Under the pieces are notes generated by a model. The model did no database searches and had not been told where the DNA came from. It saw nothing but the letters and a program-made list of their open reading frames with translations. The translations under genes were made by a program, and so were the position numbers. A stretch of DNA of 64,000 nucleotides from Agrilutibacter niabensis (GTDB taxonomy: Bacteria > Pseudomonadota > Gammaproteobacteria > Xanthomonadales > Xanthomonadaceae): the NCBI RefSeq assembly GCF_042657165.1, contig NZ_JBHSNJ010000012.1:1054001-1118000 (forward strand), in the 5' to 3' direction. Positions 56,253 through 64,000 of this stretch are shown in pieces (position 1 is the first letter of the stretch; each line of letters opens with the position of its first letter).

Positions 56253-57884
56253 TCATCGGCCAGGAGCCGGCGACCTCTTGCAGGACACCGCGCCTGCCTT
56301 GCCGTTCGCCGGACTGTTGGCCTCCGGTTTGGCGTCGAAGGCCGCCAGGGTCATGTTGGTCAGCTTCGGGTCCTGATCGCAGACCGTGTCGGCGGGGCAG
56401 GCCCGCACGTTCCATCCCATGTTCCCCACGAAGCGCTTGCTGGCCTGGGCGTCGCCACCATTGAATCCGGAAAGCTTGTCGGGGTGTTCGTAGTAGGGGA
56501 ATCCAACCACCAGATTGTTGCGGATGTCGATCCTGTCCCCGGCAGTGCCTTCGCTATGGCCGATCTGGACCGCACCTTCGCCGGCGATGGTGTTGTGGCG
56601 CACGGTCGCGGTGTCGTTGCCGGTCATCACCAACTGCAGCGTACTGCCGTCGGCGCGACACAGATCGCGTTCGGTCATGAAGAACTTGTTCTTGAAGTAA
56701 CTGCAGTTGCCGACCAGGACCGAGTTCTCGATCAACGAGTTGCCCTTGACCTTGACCTGGTTGCCGGCGTTGGCGACCGCGTGGATGCGGCGCAGCGTCA
56801 CCCGGGTCGCATCAGCACCGTCCATGTAGCGCAGGTCCAGCCCGTCGGACGTGTTGTGGTGGACGAACGCATCCTCGATAAGCCATTGGCCCCCGGTATC
56901 GGTGGTGCCGAGGCCATCGCCGTAGCCGCCAGTCCGCTGCGCCCAGCAGGCCCAAGGCTCGCCGGTGGCCACGCGTTCTCCGCAACCGTTCCATGCGATC
57001 TCGATGTCGCGCAGGATGATCCTGCCGGAGTTGGAGCCGTTGTCACCGACGTTGCCGTCCCAGCCGGCGGTACCGTTCCTGTTGAGCTTGATGCGCTCCA
57101 TCGTCCAGTTGGACAGGCCGCCGGCATTGATGCCGCGCGCGGCCATGCCATGGATGTCGAGGTCATGGAGCCAGACGTTGCTCGAAGCGCGGGCGTAAAG
57201 ACCCACGCGGGCCCAGGGCATGGAGTCGGTGCAGGCAGCAGCGGCGTTGGAATGCTTGTAGACGCAGTCGCTACCGTCGGTGATCTCCAGGTTGCCGACT
57301 TCGACATTGGAACTGCCGTCGAGGTTGAGTACCCGGTGGGCACCGTCGACGCCGACCAGCTTGGGGCGCGCGCCAGGCTTCCCGACGAAGCGGGTCGGCC
57401 TCGATGCACCAGGCCCGCTGGGAATCGATTGCATGTCGCCGCCATTACCTACCTGATAGGTGCCGGCGCCGATCACAAGGGTGTCGCCACCGGCCATGCG
57501 CGTGGGGCCGGACGAGGGCAGGGCGATGCCTGGATGCTTCCAGGCGCAGGCCTGCCCGGTGCCGCTACCGGGATAGGCCGCGTCGGCGCGGCCGGTGCAC
57601 TGGGCGGCATCGCCACCATCGGTGCGAACGTAGAAGGTCGTCGCATCGGGCGATGCCTGCGTGGCGATCGGAATGTCCGCCTTGTCGGGACGGCCCGATC
57701 GGCACGCTCCGGAAGCAGGGGCCGCGGGCGCGGCTTCATCCGCGCAAGCGGCCATGCACATGAAAGCCCCGGCCAAGGTTGCAAATCGCCAGGTTCGTCC
57801 GTGCGCGCATCCTCGATCGCACCATCTGTTGCGGTATCTGCGTCTGTACTCATGGTCGATGGATTTGATGGCGGTCGCTCCCAT
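56253..57884 (-). CDS. Beta-helix lipoprotein, paralogue of the neighbouring gene
   Basis: 543 aa. The beta-helix part is closely similar to the gene at 53488: GGDAAQCTGRADAAYPGSGT, GGDTLVIGAGTYQVGNGG, HRVLNLDGSSNVEVGNLEIT and GQWLIEDAFVHHNTSDGLDL each have near-identical counterparts. It lacks the NEW3-like and Ig-like C-terminal domains and ends soon after the helix. The N-terminus is also different: about 40 residues rich in Arg/Cys, then FATLAGAFMCMAAC, a lipoprotein-type signal with Cys after MAA. The ATG at 57884 is an uncertain start (no clear RBS); a later TTG or ATG at the hydrophobic segment could be used. It lies 24 bp downstream of the Wzy-like gene, so the two are probably co-transcribed. 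Confidence 0.8.
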   Translation of the reverse strand: MGATAIKSIDHEYRRRYRNRWCDRGCAHGRTWRFATLAGAFMCMAACADEAAPAAPASGACRSGRPDKADIPIATQASPDATTFYVRTDGGDAAQCTGRADAAYPGSGTGQACAWKHPGIALPSSGPTRMAGGDTLVIGAGTYQVGNGGDMQSIPSGPGASRPTRFVGKPGARPKLVGVDGAHRVLNLDGSSNVEVGNLEITDGSDCVYKHSNAAAACTDSMPWARVGLYARASSNVWLHDLDIHGMAARGINAGGLSNWTMERIKLNRNGTAGWDGNVGDNGSNSGRIILRDIEIAWNGCGERVATGEPWACWAQRTGGYGDGLGTTDTGGQWLIEDAFVHHNTSDGLDLRYMDGADATRVTLRRIHAVANAGNQVKVKGNSLIENSVLVGNCSYFKNKFFMTERDLCRADGSTLQLVMTGNDTATVRHNTIAGEGAVQIGHSEGTAGDRIDIRNNLVVGFPYYEHPDKLSGFNGGDAQASKRFVGNMGWNVRACPADTVCDQDPKLTNMTLAAFDAKPEANSPANGKAGAVSCKRSPAPGR

Positions 57885-57908
57885 CTATGGCGCGGTGGCG
57901 GCCGAATA

Positions 57909-59279
57909 TCAGCGAGGTGCTACCCGGCGCTTGGCGAGCCCGGGGAACACGCGTGCAAGGAGGGGGAACTGCTGCGCTTCCCGCGACTTCGCGCGTCCTG
58001 GCAGTGCGCGCGCCACCAGCGGGAAACGCTGGCCGGCGGGGATCGGCGCGGGCTTGGGGTTGTGGGCCGCGACCAGTTCGGCCGCGTGCGCCTTGATCCG
58101 GCCGTAGCGCTCCATCAACCCGCAGAGGATCCAGAAGTTGGCCATGACCACGCTGTCGAAGAATGGACTGCCATACATGTTGCCCAAGGCCATCGAGACC
58201 ACGGTCAGCGTGAAGCCCACCTCGAACGTTCGCATTTCCGGCCGCGCGGCCGCGGGAGAGTGGCGCAGGTCGCGCGTCAGCCGCCATAGCCGCCAGAACA
58301 CCCATAGCAGCGCCAGCAGGCCGAACGGCCCGCACTCTGCCAGGGTCAACAGGAAACCGTTGTGCGCGTCCTTCCCTGCGTAATCGGTGTAATCGCCGAT
58401 GTGTTCGTTGAAGCGCCCCAGCCCGACCCCGGCCGGGTGGTCGCGCAGCATGTCGATCGTGCCGTTCCAGATCGAGAAGCGGCTGGTGGTGCTGACATCG
58501 AGCGTCACCGCGCCGCTGGCATCGACCTGCTGCGTCTGGGTGACGCGGTCGACGACGCTCTTGGGCAGGAAGGTGGCCGAAGTCGCAACCAGCAGTACGG
58601 CAACGAGCAGCGCGCCGGGAATGCTGCGCCACACCAGCAGGATCATGATCGCGAACAAGCCGATCAGGTAAGACTGGCGCGAGTAGGTAAACAGAATCGC
58701 CGTCGCAAGGATCACGCTCCCGGCAATGGCGGCCAGACGCAGGAACTGGGACTGGCGTGGCCGGATCGCCACCGCCGCCAGCATGGGCAGGAACATGGCG
58801 AAGAACACGCCTGCGCGGTTGGCCATCTTGATCTGGCCGAATGGACCGGTTGCGCGCTGCAACTCCGAGAATTCGCCGAGGTTGAAGCTGAGACCCTGGA
58901 AAACCGCCTCGAGTCCGGCCGCGACGGCCACCAGCAGCACCAGCACGATCAGTTGCCGGGTACCCTTCAGGTCAAGCCCGCAGCGCAGGTAGGCGAGATA
59001 CAGAAACGGGAAAAGCACGGCGACCTTGGCTTCCCGCAGGTCGGCCGCCGCATTGGTCAAGTCGTGCCATTGCGCGGCGATGAAGCCCACGAGCATCGCC
59101 AGGAACAGCGCGATCAGTGGCGGCATGATGTATCCGGTTCGCGCCAGATGCGGTGGATTGCGCTGGCCAAGCAGCATCGCAAGTGCAAGCACCGACACCG
59201 AGACGCCTACGCTGACGTCCGCGGGAAAATGGGCCGTGTTCGGCAACAGCACGATCGGGATGGCATATAGCAGGCGCAT
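57909..59279 (-). CDS. O-antigen ligase / polymerase family membrane protein (Wzy-like)
   Basis: 456 aa with 10-12 membrane segments. The Wzy_C region is seen at MANRAGVFFAMFLPMLAAVA, FTYSRQSYLIGLFAIMILLV, and the periplasmic loop with HPAGVGLGRFNEHIGDYTDY, then AHNGFLLTLAECGPFGLLAL (His and Gly residues typical for O-antigen ligase/polymerases). It should join lipid-linked repeat units in the periplasm, or transfer them to an acceptor. The C-terminal 55 residues are soluble and basic with an irregular repeat (FPLVARALPGRAKSREAQQ, FPLLARVFPGLAKRR). It stands in the minus-strand EPS group between glycosyltransferases and the beta-helix lipoprotein. The ATG at 59279 opens a hydrophobic segment. 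Confidence 0.9.
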   Translation of the reverse strand: MRLLYAIPIVLLPNTAHFPADVSVGVSVSVLALAMLLGQRNPPHLARTGYIMPPLIALFLAMLVGFIAAQWHDLTNAAADLREAKVAVLFPFLYLAYLRCGLDLKGTRQLIVLVLLVAVAAGLEAVFQGLSFNLGEFSELQRATGPFGQIKMANRAGVFFAMFLPMLAAVAIRPRQSQFLRLAAIAGSVILATAILFTYSRQSYLIGLFAIMILLVWRSIPGALLVAVLLVATSATFLPKSVVDRVTQTQQVDASGAVTLDVSTTSRFSIWNGTIDMLRDHPAGVGLGRFNEHIGDYTDYAGKDAHNGFLLTLAECGPFGLLALLWVFWRLWRLTRDLRHSPAAARPEMRTFEVGFTLTVVSMALGNMYGSPFFDSVVMANFWILCGLMERYGRIKAHAAELVAAHNPKPAPIPAGQRFPLVARALPGRAKSREAQQFPLLARVFPGLAKRRVAPR

Positions 59280-59353
59280 CGGATCAGCTCGCCTGGCCGG
59301 CGATGCCAGTCGCCTTGGGAAAGCGGGCGCGGCGCGGGCAATCGACGCTCATT

Positions 59354-60517
59354 TCACCTGCTCCTGTCGGCGTGTGCCATCACGCGTGCATCCGCCAGGC
59401 TCGCGGGGCGGAGACAGCGTTCGTAGACCGCCGCCGTAGCCGCGGCGAGCGCAGCCTGGCTGTGGTGCTGCTCCACATGCTGCCTGGCGGCATCAGCGAG
59501 CCTTGAACGCAAGGCCGGCTCCTCCATGCGGGCAATAGCCGCCGCAAGCGCGCCAGCGTCATCACTGGGGAACAGCAGGCCGGTTTGCCCGTTATTGATC
59601 AGTTCAACGCTGCCGCCGACTGCCGAAGCGATGACCGGGCATCGAGCGGCCATCGCCTCGAGCAAGGCGTTGGACAAGCCTTCGAAGTGCGAGGGAAGTA
59701 CCAGGAAATCCGCTGCCTCCATCAACTGCGTGGCGTCCTCGCGTTCGCCCAGGAAGCACAGGTCCGAAGCCACGTCGCAGTCCGCCGCCAGTTGCTCGAT
59801 TGACGCGCGCAACGGCCCGTCGCCAACGATCGCGATCCAGGGGCGCTGTCCAGGTGCGAGCATTCCCAGCGCGCGGACCAGGCAGGCCACGTTCTTCACA
59901 GGAACCAGTCGCCCCACGAAGAGCCCGAAAAGGCGTCCATTCGGCGCGCCAATCGACTCGCGTGTGGCCGCGCGCGAGTCGGCGGCCATCGGGGGCGGCA
60001 GGGCCACGTCATTGGCGATGGTGGCGAACAGGGCATCCGGCATGCCGGTGCGGCGTGCGGTCGAGTGCGCGCCCGCGCGCGAATTGGCGATCACGGCCGC
60101 ACTACGGCCAAGCACAATGCGTTTCAGCCACCAGTACCAGGCGGGCCGGTCGTGTCGGACGGAGCTTCGCTCGGAAGCAACAAGCACCGGCCGCCTGCCG
60201 GAGAAGGCTCGCGCCAGCAGTGCCCACAGTTCCGCGGTCAACGAATAGGCATGCACGAGCGCATAGTTCCCGTCGCGCAGCAGGCGGGCGTAGGCGATCA
60301 GGAATCGCAGGTCCAACCGGCTGCGTTTTGGCAGGTAATGCACCGGCGTGCCACTTCGACGGATCGCGTCGACCAGGAACGAGTCGCAACGAAAATAGGC
60401 CAGCTCAGGTTGCCACTGCTCCTTGTCCAGGCCCTCCAGCAGATGCTGGACCTGGCGTTGGCTGCCGCCAACTTCCATGCTGTCGATCACCACCAGTACG
60501 CGCCGACGCTCATGCAT
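59354..60517 (-). CDS. Glycosyltransferase family 4 (GT-B) enzyme
   Basis: 387 aa. The N-terminus MHERRRVLVVIDSMEVGGSQ fits the GT4 loop (GGxxR/Q), then LAYFRCDSFLVDAIRRSGTP. The C-terminal donor-binding part has FGLFVGRLVPVKNVACLVRA near 223-242, WIAIVGDGPLRASIEQLAAD, ADFLVLPSHFEGLSNALLEA and PVIASAVGGSVELINNGQTG. It transfers a sugar from a nucleotide donor to the growing lipid-linked repeat unit; donor and acceptor are unknown. The ATG at 60517 overlaps the end of the preceding glycosyltransferase by eight bases. The longer frame to 60670 gives only low-complexity extra residues. Confidence 0.92.
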   Translation of the reverse strand: MHERRRVLVVIDSMEVGGSQRQVQHLLEGLDKEQWQPELAYFRCDSFLVDAIRRSGTPVHYLPKRSRLDLRFLIAYARLLRDGNYALVHAYSLTAELWALLARAFSGRRPVLVASERSSVRHDRPAWYWWLKRIVLGRSAAVIANSRAGAHSTARRTGMPDALFATIANDVALPPPMAADSRAATRESIGAPNGRLFGLFVGRLVPVKNVACLVRALGMLAPGQRPWIAIVGDGPLRASIEQLAADCDVASDLCFLGEREDATQLMEAADFLVLPSHFEGLSNALLEAMAARCPVIASAVGGSVELINNGQTGLLFPSDDAGALAAAIARMEEPALRSRLADAARQHVEQHHSQAALAAATAAVYERCLRPASLADARVMAHADRSR

Positions 60518-61877
60518 GGGAAAGCGACCTGAAGTGTTCGAGCAGGCGGCCTGCCTCGATGCGCACATCGAAATCGCGTTCCACCTTTCGCCGTCCGGCC
60601 TCGGCAAAGGAGTCGCGTTGGCCTGGATCATCGAGAAGGGCCTGCACGGAATCGGCCAGGGCGGTCGCATCGCCGGCCGCCACCAGTCGCCCGCTCACGC
60701 CGTCTTCGACCAGTTCGGGGATTCCGGATATCCGCGTGCTGACGACCGGGAGGCCGGTTGCCATGGCCTCCATCAATACATTGGGAATTCCGTCGGACTG
60801 GCCATTCGGCGCTACCACGCATGGCAGCACCATCAGCGTGGACTCGGTCATGTGCCGGACGACTTCGCTTTGCGCCATCGCTCCCGGGAATTCAACGAGC
60901 GCTTCCAGGCCAAGCTCCCTGCGCAATGCTTCCAGCCGCGCCCGTTCCGGTCCTTCACCGATGACGGTACAGCTGAACCCTACGCCGCGAGAGCGAAGTT
61001 CCGCCAACGCGGCGAGCAGGGTATCGAACCCCTTCATCGGCACCAGGCGGCCGACCGAGAGCAGCTTGTGCGGAAGGCGCCCGTTGCGGTCGAACGGCAA
61101 TTCGGAAAGATTGAGCGACGAGTGGACCACGTGCACCGGGATCGCTCCCGGCGCGGGCATCCAGCGGTCCATGAACCGGACGTTGTGTTCGGTGATGGTG
61201 ACGGCGAGCGCCGCGTTCTTCAGCTTGCCTGCCATCATGTGGTCTTCGATGAAGATGTCATGCGCGCGGCTGGTGAAGCTGAAGGGAAGCTCGAGCAGTC
61301 GCGAGAGGAACCACGCCACCGTTGCCGGGTAGGTGGCCCACGGCGCGTGCAGCAATTGCGGCGAGAATGCCCGGATCTCGTCCAGACGCCCGAGCGCGCG
61401 GCCGATCGCGACCGCGCTCTTGGCAAACGTGGTGGGTCGGCGCCACAGTTCCCGCAGCATCATCGCAAGGAACCGCAGGCTGGGTGTCGGTTGCCGAAGG
61501 GCAACGCGGCAAGTCGCGGCCAGGGTCCGCCAGCGGCTGGCGGGATGAAGCACGCGGTCGAGCAGGGCAGCCGCCTGCGGCTGCACGATGGGCTCGCGCG
61601 ATGTCTTGAGCGACAGGATGCGAACGTCCACGCCGCGGTCAATCAGGGCTTGCAGCTCGCGGACTATGAAGGTCTCGGACAGGCTCGGGAACTGGGAGAC
61701 CACGTAGAGGACGCGCTGCGGCGCGGGGACCGGGCCTGGTGACTCCTGACGGTATTCGTCCAGTGCCATGTTCCGGATGTTGGCCGGCTCGGCGAGACGC
61801 ATGTCCGCGCTTGGTTTCATCGGCGTTGATCCGGATCTGGCACTGCCAGAAGGCAAGGGTTGGACATGGACGGTCAT
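60510..61877 (-). CDS. Glycosyltransferase family 4 (GT-B) enzyme
   Basis: 455 aa. After a 40-residue polar N-terminus comes VLYVVSQFPSLSETFIVREL, the typical opening of GT4 enzymes of EPS clusters. The donor-site region has LLSVGRLVPMKGFDTLLAAL, CTVIGEGPERARLEALRREL and GIPNVLMEAMATGLPVVSTR with SGIPELVEDG. SFTSRAHDIFIED carries the His of the nucleotide-binding half. It should add one sugar to the repeat unit. ATG 61877 has AGGTGG about seven bases upstream; ATG 61883 and 61820 are alternatives. The long open frame to 62936 overlaps the next glycosyltransferase on another frame and is not real. It lies 11 bp from the upstream gene and overlaps the downstream one by eight bases, so the operon is tight. 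Confidence 0.92.
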   Translation of the reverse strand: MTVHVQPLPSGSARSGSTPMKPSADMRLAEPANIRNMALDEYRQESPGPVPAPQRVLYVVSQFPSLSETFIVRELQALIDRGVDVRILSLKTSREPIVQPQAAALLDRVLHPASRWRTLAATCRVALRQPTPSLRFLAMMLRELWRRPTTFAKSAVAIGRALGRLDEIRAFSPQLLHAPWATYPATVAWFLSRLLELPFSFTSRAHDIFIEDHMMAGKLKNAALAVTITEHNVRFMDRWMPAPGAIPVHVVHSSLNLSELPFDRNGRLPHKLLSVGRLVPMKGFDTLLAALAELRSRGVGFSCTVIGEGPERARLEALRRELGLEALVEFPGAMAQSEVVRHMTESTLMVLPCVVAPNGQSDGIPNVLMEAMATGLPVVSTRISGIPELVEDGVSGRLVAAGDATALADSVQALLDDPGQRDSFAEAGRRKVERDFDVRIEAGRLLEHFRSLSHA

Positions 61878-61888
61878 TCGCATGCCAC

Positions 61889-63025
61889 CTATCGCAGCGG
61901 AGTCCAGGTCACGATGCGTTCTCCGCGCATGAACCGGATGAGGCTGACGGCCGATGCCAGGTTGGTCAGCAGGAAGTAGTACGGCTGGGCGAGAAGCCGC
62001 GATTTCCCGAACAGGCGAATCGTCGTGAAGCCGAGCATTCCCGAGAGCAGTACGGCCAGTTGCAGTGCCAGCAACCACACGTATCGCCCTTGCAGCGCGA
62101 GCGCGGTGTTCGCCAGCAGGGCAACCAGCCAGAACACCGGCGACAGGTACCTCAGCAGCTTGTGCGACCACAACTGCCAGGCGAACAAACCGAAGCGGAA
62201 GGGGTCGAGGAAGCGCTTCTGGCTCGCGAGGGCGGCGAGGCTGCGCATGCCGACACGAACGCGCATCGACAACTCGCGATCGGGACGGTCGAGGGTTTGT
62301 TCGTAGCACACTGCGTCGGGGGCCAGGACGGTACGCAGGCCTTGCTCCCGCATGACCATCGCGATGACGAAGTCGCTGATCAGGTCGGGGGCGACCGCGC
62401 GGTACGCGCTGCGCCGGAGCGCATACAGGCAGCCGGAGACACCGATCAGCGAGCCGAGCGCCGACTCCGCCATCCGCAGCATGATCTCGTAGTTCCAGTA
62501 CGACTTGCCGCCGTGGCCGGTTGCATCGCCCTGGGCTGCCACGTAGGTGAGGCGCCCAGCGACGCATCCCACTGACGGGTCGTGGAAGTTGCTGGCGAGC
62601 GCCTTCAGGGCCTGCGTTTCGATCCGTGTCGTGGCATCGGTGAAAACCAGTATTTCGCCCGACGCTGCTGCAGCGGCCGCGTTCTGGCACGCGGTCTTTC
62701 CCAGTCGGCCCTCCAGCCTGAGCAGGCGAACGTTTGCCGCGCGATAGCCGAGCACCAGGCTGTCGGTCGCATCGCTCGAAGCATCGGAGGCGACGATGAC
62801 GTCGAGCTTGTCCATTGGATAATCCAGGCCGAGGACATTCGCGAGCTTCTGCTCGATGTGTGCCTCTTCGTTGTATGCGGTGATGATCAGGGTGACCGTT
62901 GGGGTGACGCAGGCCTTCTCCACGCCTCGCGGCCATAACCTGGCCAGCAGTATCGCGACGACGGGGTACCCCATGTAGATGTAAGCCAGCAGCGCGATAG
63001 TGATCCAGAGGAGTGCTTCGAACAT
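61889..63025 (-). CDS. Glycosyltransferase family 2, membrane-bound
   Basis: 378 aa. The N-terminal helix WITIALLAYIYMGYPVVAIL is followed by a GT-A core: VTLIITAYNEEAHIEQKLAN near 42-61, LDVIVASDASSDATDSLVLG, ILVFTDATTRIETQALKALA (DxD-like TDAT) and LIGVSGCLYALRRSAYRAVA, then DFVIAMVMREQGLRTVLAPD. Two or three C-terminal membrane helices follow (YLSPVFWLVALLANTALALQ, LLALQLAVLLSGMLGF). Such polymerising or lipid-linked GT2 proteins act at the cytoplasmic face. The start is ATG 63025 with AAGGGA just upstream; a GTG at 63055 would overlap the next gene. It lies 17 bp from the outer-membrane protein gene on the same strand. Confidence 0.9.
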   Translation of the reverse strand: MFEALLWITIALLAYIYMGYPVVAILLARLWPRGVEKACVTPTVTLIITAYNEEAHIEQKLANVLGLDYPMDKLDVIVASDASSDATDSLVLGYRAANVRLLRLEGRLGKTACQNAAAAAASGEILVFTDATTRIETQALKALASNFHDPSVGCVAGRLTYVAAQGDATGHGGKSYWNYEIMLRMAESALGSLIGVSGCLYALRRSAYRAVAPDLISDFVIAMVMREQGLRTVLAPDAVCYEQTLDRPDRELSMRVRVGMRSLAALASQKRFLDPFRFGLFAWQLWSHKLLRYLSPVFWLVALLANTALALQGRYVWLLALQLAVLLSGMLGFTTIRLFGKSRLLAQPYYFLLTNLASAVSLIRFMRGERIVTWTPLR

Positions 63026-63042
63026 TTCCCTTGCCCCCGTCG

Positions 63043-64000
63043 TCAGCGCTGCCACCAGATGTTCAGCAGCGCCGCATTTTCGTTATAGACCGGATCCGCA
63101 AGGTTCGAGTCGCGGTTGTTCATGATGATTTCCGCGCTCCAGCCCCAATGCCGTGTCCACTGATGGTCGAAGGCGAGGCTGTAGATGTGGTCGATATCTT
63201 TCTCGTCCCGGTTGAGGAAATCGCGCTCGCGCCAGGAGCCGCTGAAAGTCAGGTTCATGGTGGGTCGAAGGCGGTAACCGACCTGGTAGTACACGCCGCG
63301 TTCCTTGCGGTCCTGGTCGCCGTTGTCGATATAGACGAAGCGCCGGTCCCTGGGGCGCATGCGGAAGCTGTAACGACCTCCGGTGAATCGGTAATCGAGT
63401 TCCACGTCGCGCTGGCGATAGACGCTTCCGCTCACGAGCGAGGAGGAGGCGTCGACCAGGTCGGGAACCAGGTCCTCGTCCGGCTCGCGCAGGCGGACGA
63501 CGATGTCCTGGACCTCGTCGGCGAACTGGTGGCGTCCGCGGAAGCGGAGGCGGCTTCGCGGGCTGATCTGCCAGTCGATCGTCGCGCGCTCGATGGAGAT
63601 CGTTTCATCACCGCCAGAGTCGCGATTCAGGCGTGCGTAGCCGAGGTCGAGCTGGTACTGGACGTTGCGGAACGTGCCGTCATAGCGGGCGAAACCGTCG
63701 TTACGGGTGTAGTCGACCGATTCGATCGGATCGTCGAATTCGACCTTCGTGGATATCAGGTGCAAAGAGCCGGTGGACGCGCTGGTCAGGTCCCGGTACA
63801 GGGCACCGGCCGCGCTGTAGCGGGTGCTGTCGAATCCAGGCGATTCCTCGGCGTGGGTATCAGCGCCACGGAGGTCCAACTGGAAGCGCGTCGCATCACC
63901 CATCCGTGCGAAGAAGCTCGGCCCGCCGAGGAATACATTCACCTGTTGCAGGTTTCCGGGATAGCGGCCATCGCGGATGTTGATGGGCTGTTCGCTCAGA
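63043..64000 (-). CDS. Outer-membrane beta-barrel protein of EPS locus (5' part outside window)
   Basis: The frame is open through the right edge; the last 319 residues are visible. They alternate polar and hydrophobic/aromatic residues in strands such as YRQRDVELDYRFTGGRYSFR, GVYYQVGYRLRPTMNLTFSG and HWGWSAEIIMNNRDSNLADP, and end NAALLNIWWQR, with aromatic residues near the C-terminus as in outer-membrane barrels. The pattern resembles the BBP2-type/TIGR03016-like outer-membrane proteins of exosortase A exopolysaccharide loci (memory-based). It may export or anchor the polysaccharide. The ATG/GTG near 63942 is not the real start, since homology-like sequence (NIRDGRYPGNLQQ) continues upstream to the edge. 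It is the first gene seen of the minus-strand EPS operon. Confidence 0.75.
   Translation of the reverse strand, partial: LSEQPINIRDGRYPGNLQQVNVFLGGPSFFARMGDATRFQLDLRGADTHAEESPGFDSTRYSAAGALYRDLTSASTGSLHLISTKVEFDDPIESVDYTRNDGFARYDGTFRNVQYQLDLGYARLNRDSGGDETISIERATIDWQISPRSRLRFRGRHQFADEVQDIVVRLREPDEDLVPDLVDASSSLVSGSVYRQRDVELDYRFTGGRYSFRMRPRDRRFVYIDNGDQDRKERGVYYQVGYRLRPTMNLTFSGSWRERDFLNRDEKDIDHIYSLAFDHQWTRHWGWSAEIIMNNRDSNLADPVYNENAALLNIWWQR

Noticed and set aside
53488..64000. Exosortase (XrtA) in the EPS locus
   Set aside because: No protein with the exosortase Cys-Arg-His pattern was found in the window; it may lie beyond the right edge or be absent.

Overview
The window is high-GC DNA of a Lysobacter/Xanthomonas-like gammaproteobacterium (Xanthomonadaceae). 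Supporting signs are the divergent ppsA/ppsR pair, the copA-copB pair with a Met-rich multicopper oxidase, an imuA-imuB-dnaE2 cassette preceded by a Xanthomonad-type LexA box, and several large secreted metalloproteases and repeat proteins. All names rest on motifs read by eye; no database search was run.

Left part (1-11.2 kb): tail of orn, an MscS channel, ppsA/ppsR, a DUF1249 protein, then tRNA-Ala(GGC) and tRNA-Glu(TTC). The 3' end of tRNA-Glu is repeated 2.9 kb downstream. The two 50-bp copies bracket a small, gene-poor island holding a membrane protein, a DUF1254/DUF1214 lipoprotein and a 182-bp inverted-repeat element, with no integrase. A MalT-like LuxR regulator follows.

Secretome part (11.7-25 kb): a HELGH metalloprotease with five Cys-framed repeats and three Calx-beta domains, a thermolysin-type M4 protease, a TPR-sulfotransferase, a non-coding array of about thirteen 21-22 bp palindromic units next to a decayed gene, a YadA-like trimeric adhesin and an NTF2-like exported protein. 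C-tract/G-tract hairpins recur 70-130 bp upstream of the three secreted-protein genes on the minus strand.

Stress part (25-33.3 kb): the error-prone repair cassette imuA-imuB-dnaE2 and copper resistance genes copA-copB, all minus strand, with ATGA overlaps.

Right part (33.5-64 kb): an apparent exopolysaccharide locus. It has a polyprenyl-phosphate sugar transferase, flippase, O-antigen-polymerase-like protein, three glycosyltransferases, two tandem beta-helix proteins and an outer-membrane beta-barrel running off the right edge. Embedded in it, and translationally coupled, are a 2213-aa NRPS/PKS hybrid (A-T-KS-AT-ACP-aminotransferase) and a C-A-T NRPS. They are followed by two alpha/beta hydrolases with non-serine nucleophile elbows and a formyltransferase-like/beta-propeller fusion; a 4'-phosphopantetheinyl transferase lies upstream. 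The hand-read adenylation codes point to Thr (first) and probably Gly (second). The set resembles the exosortase-A-associated exopolysaccharide clusters, in which an AMP-ligase, a carrier, a PLP enzyme and two hydrolases accompany sugar genes; here those roles appear to be built into an assembly line. The most interesting hypothesis is that this locus makes an amino-acid/polyketide unit that decorates, or is co-exported with, a surface polysaccharide. No terminal thioesterase is present.
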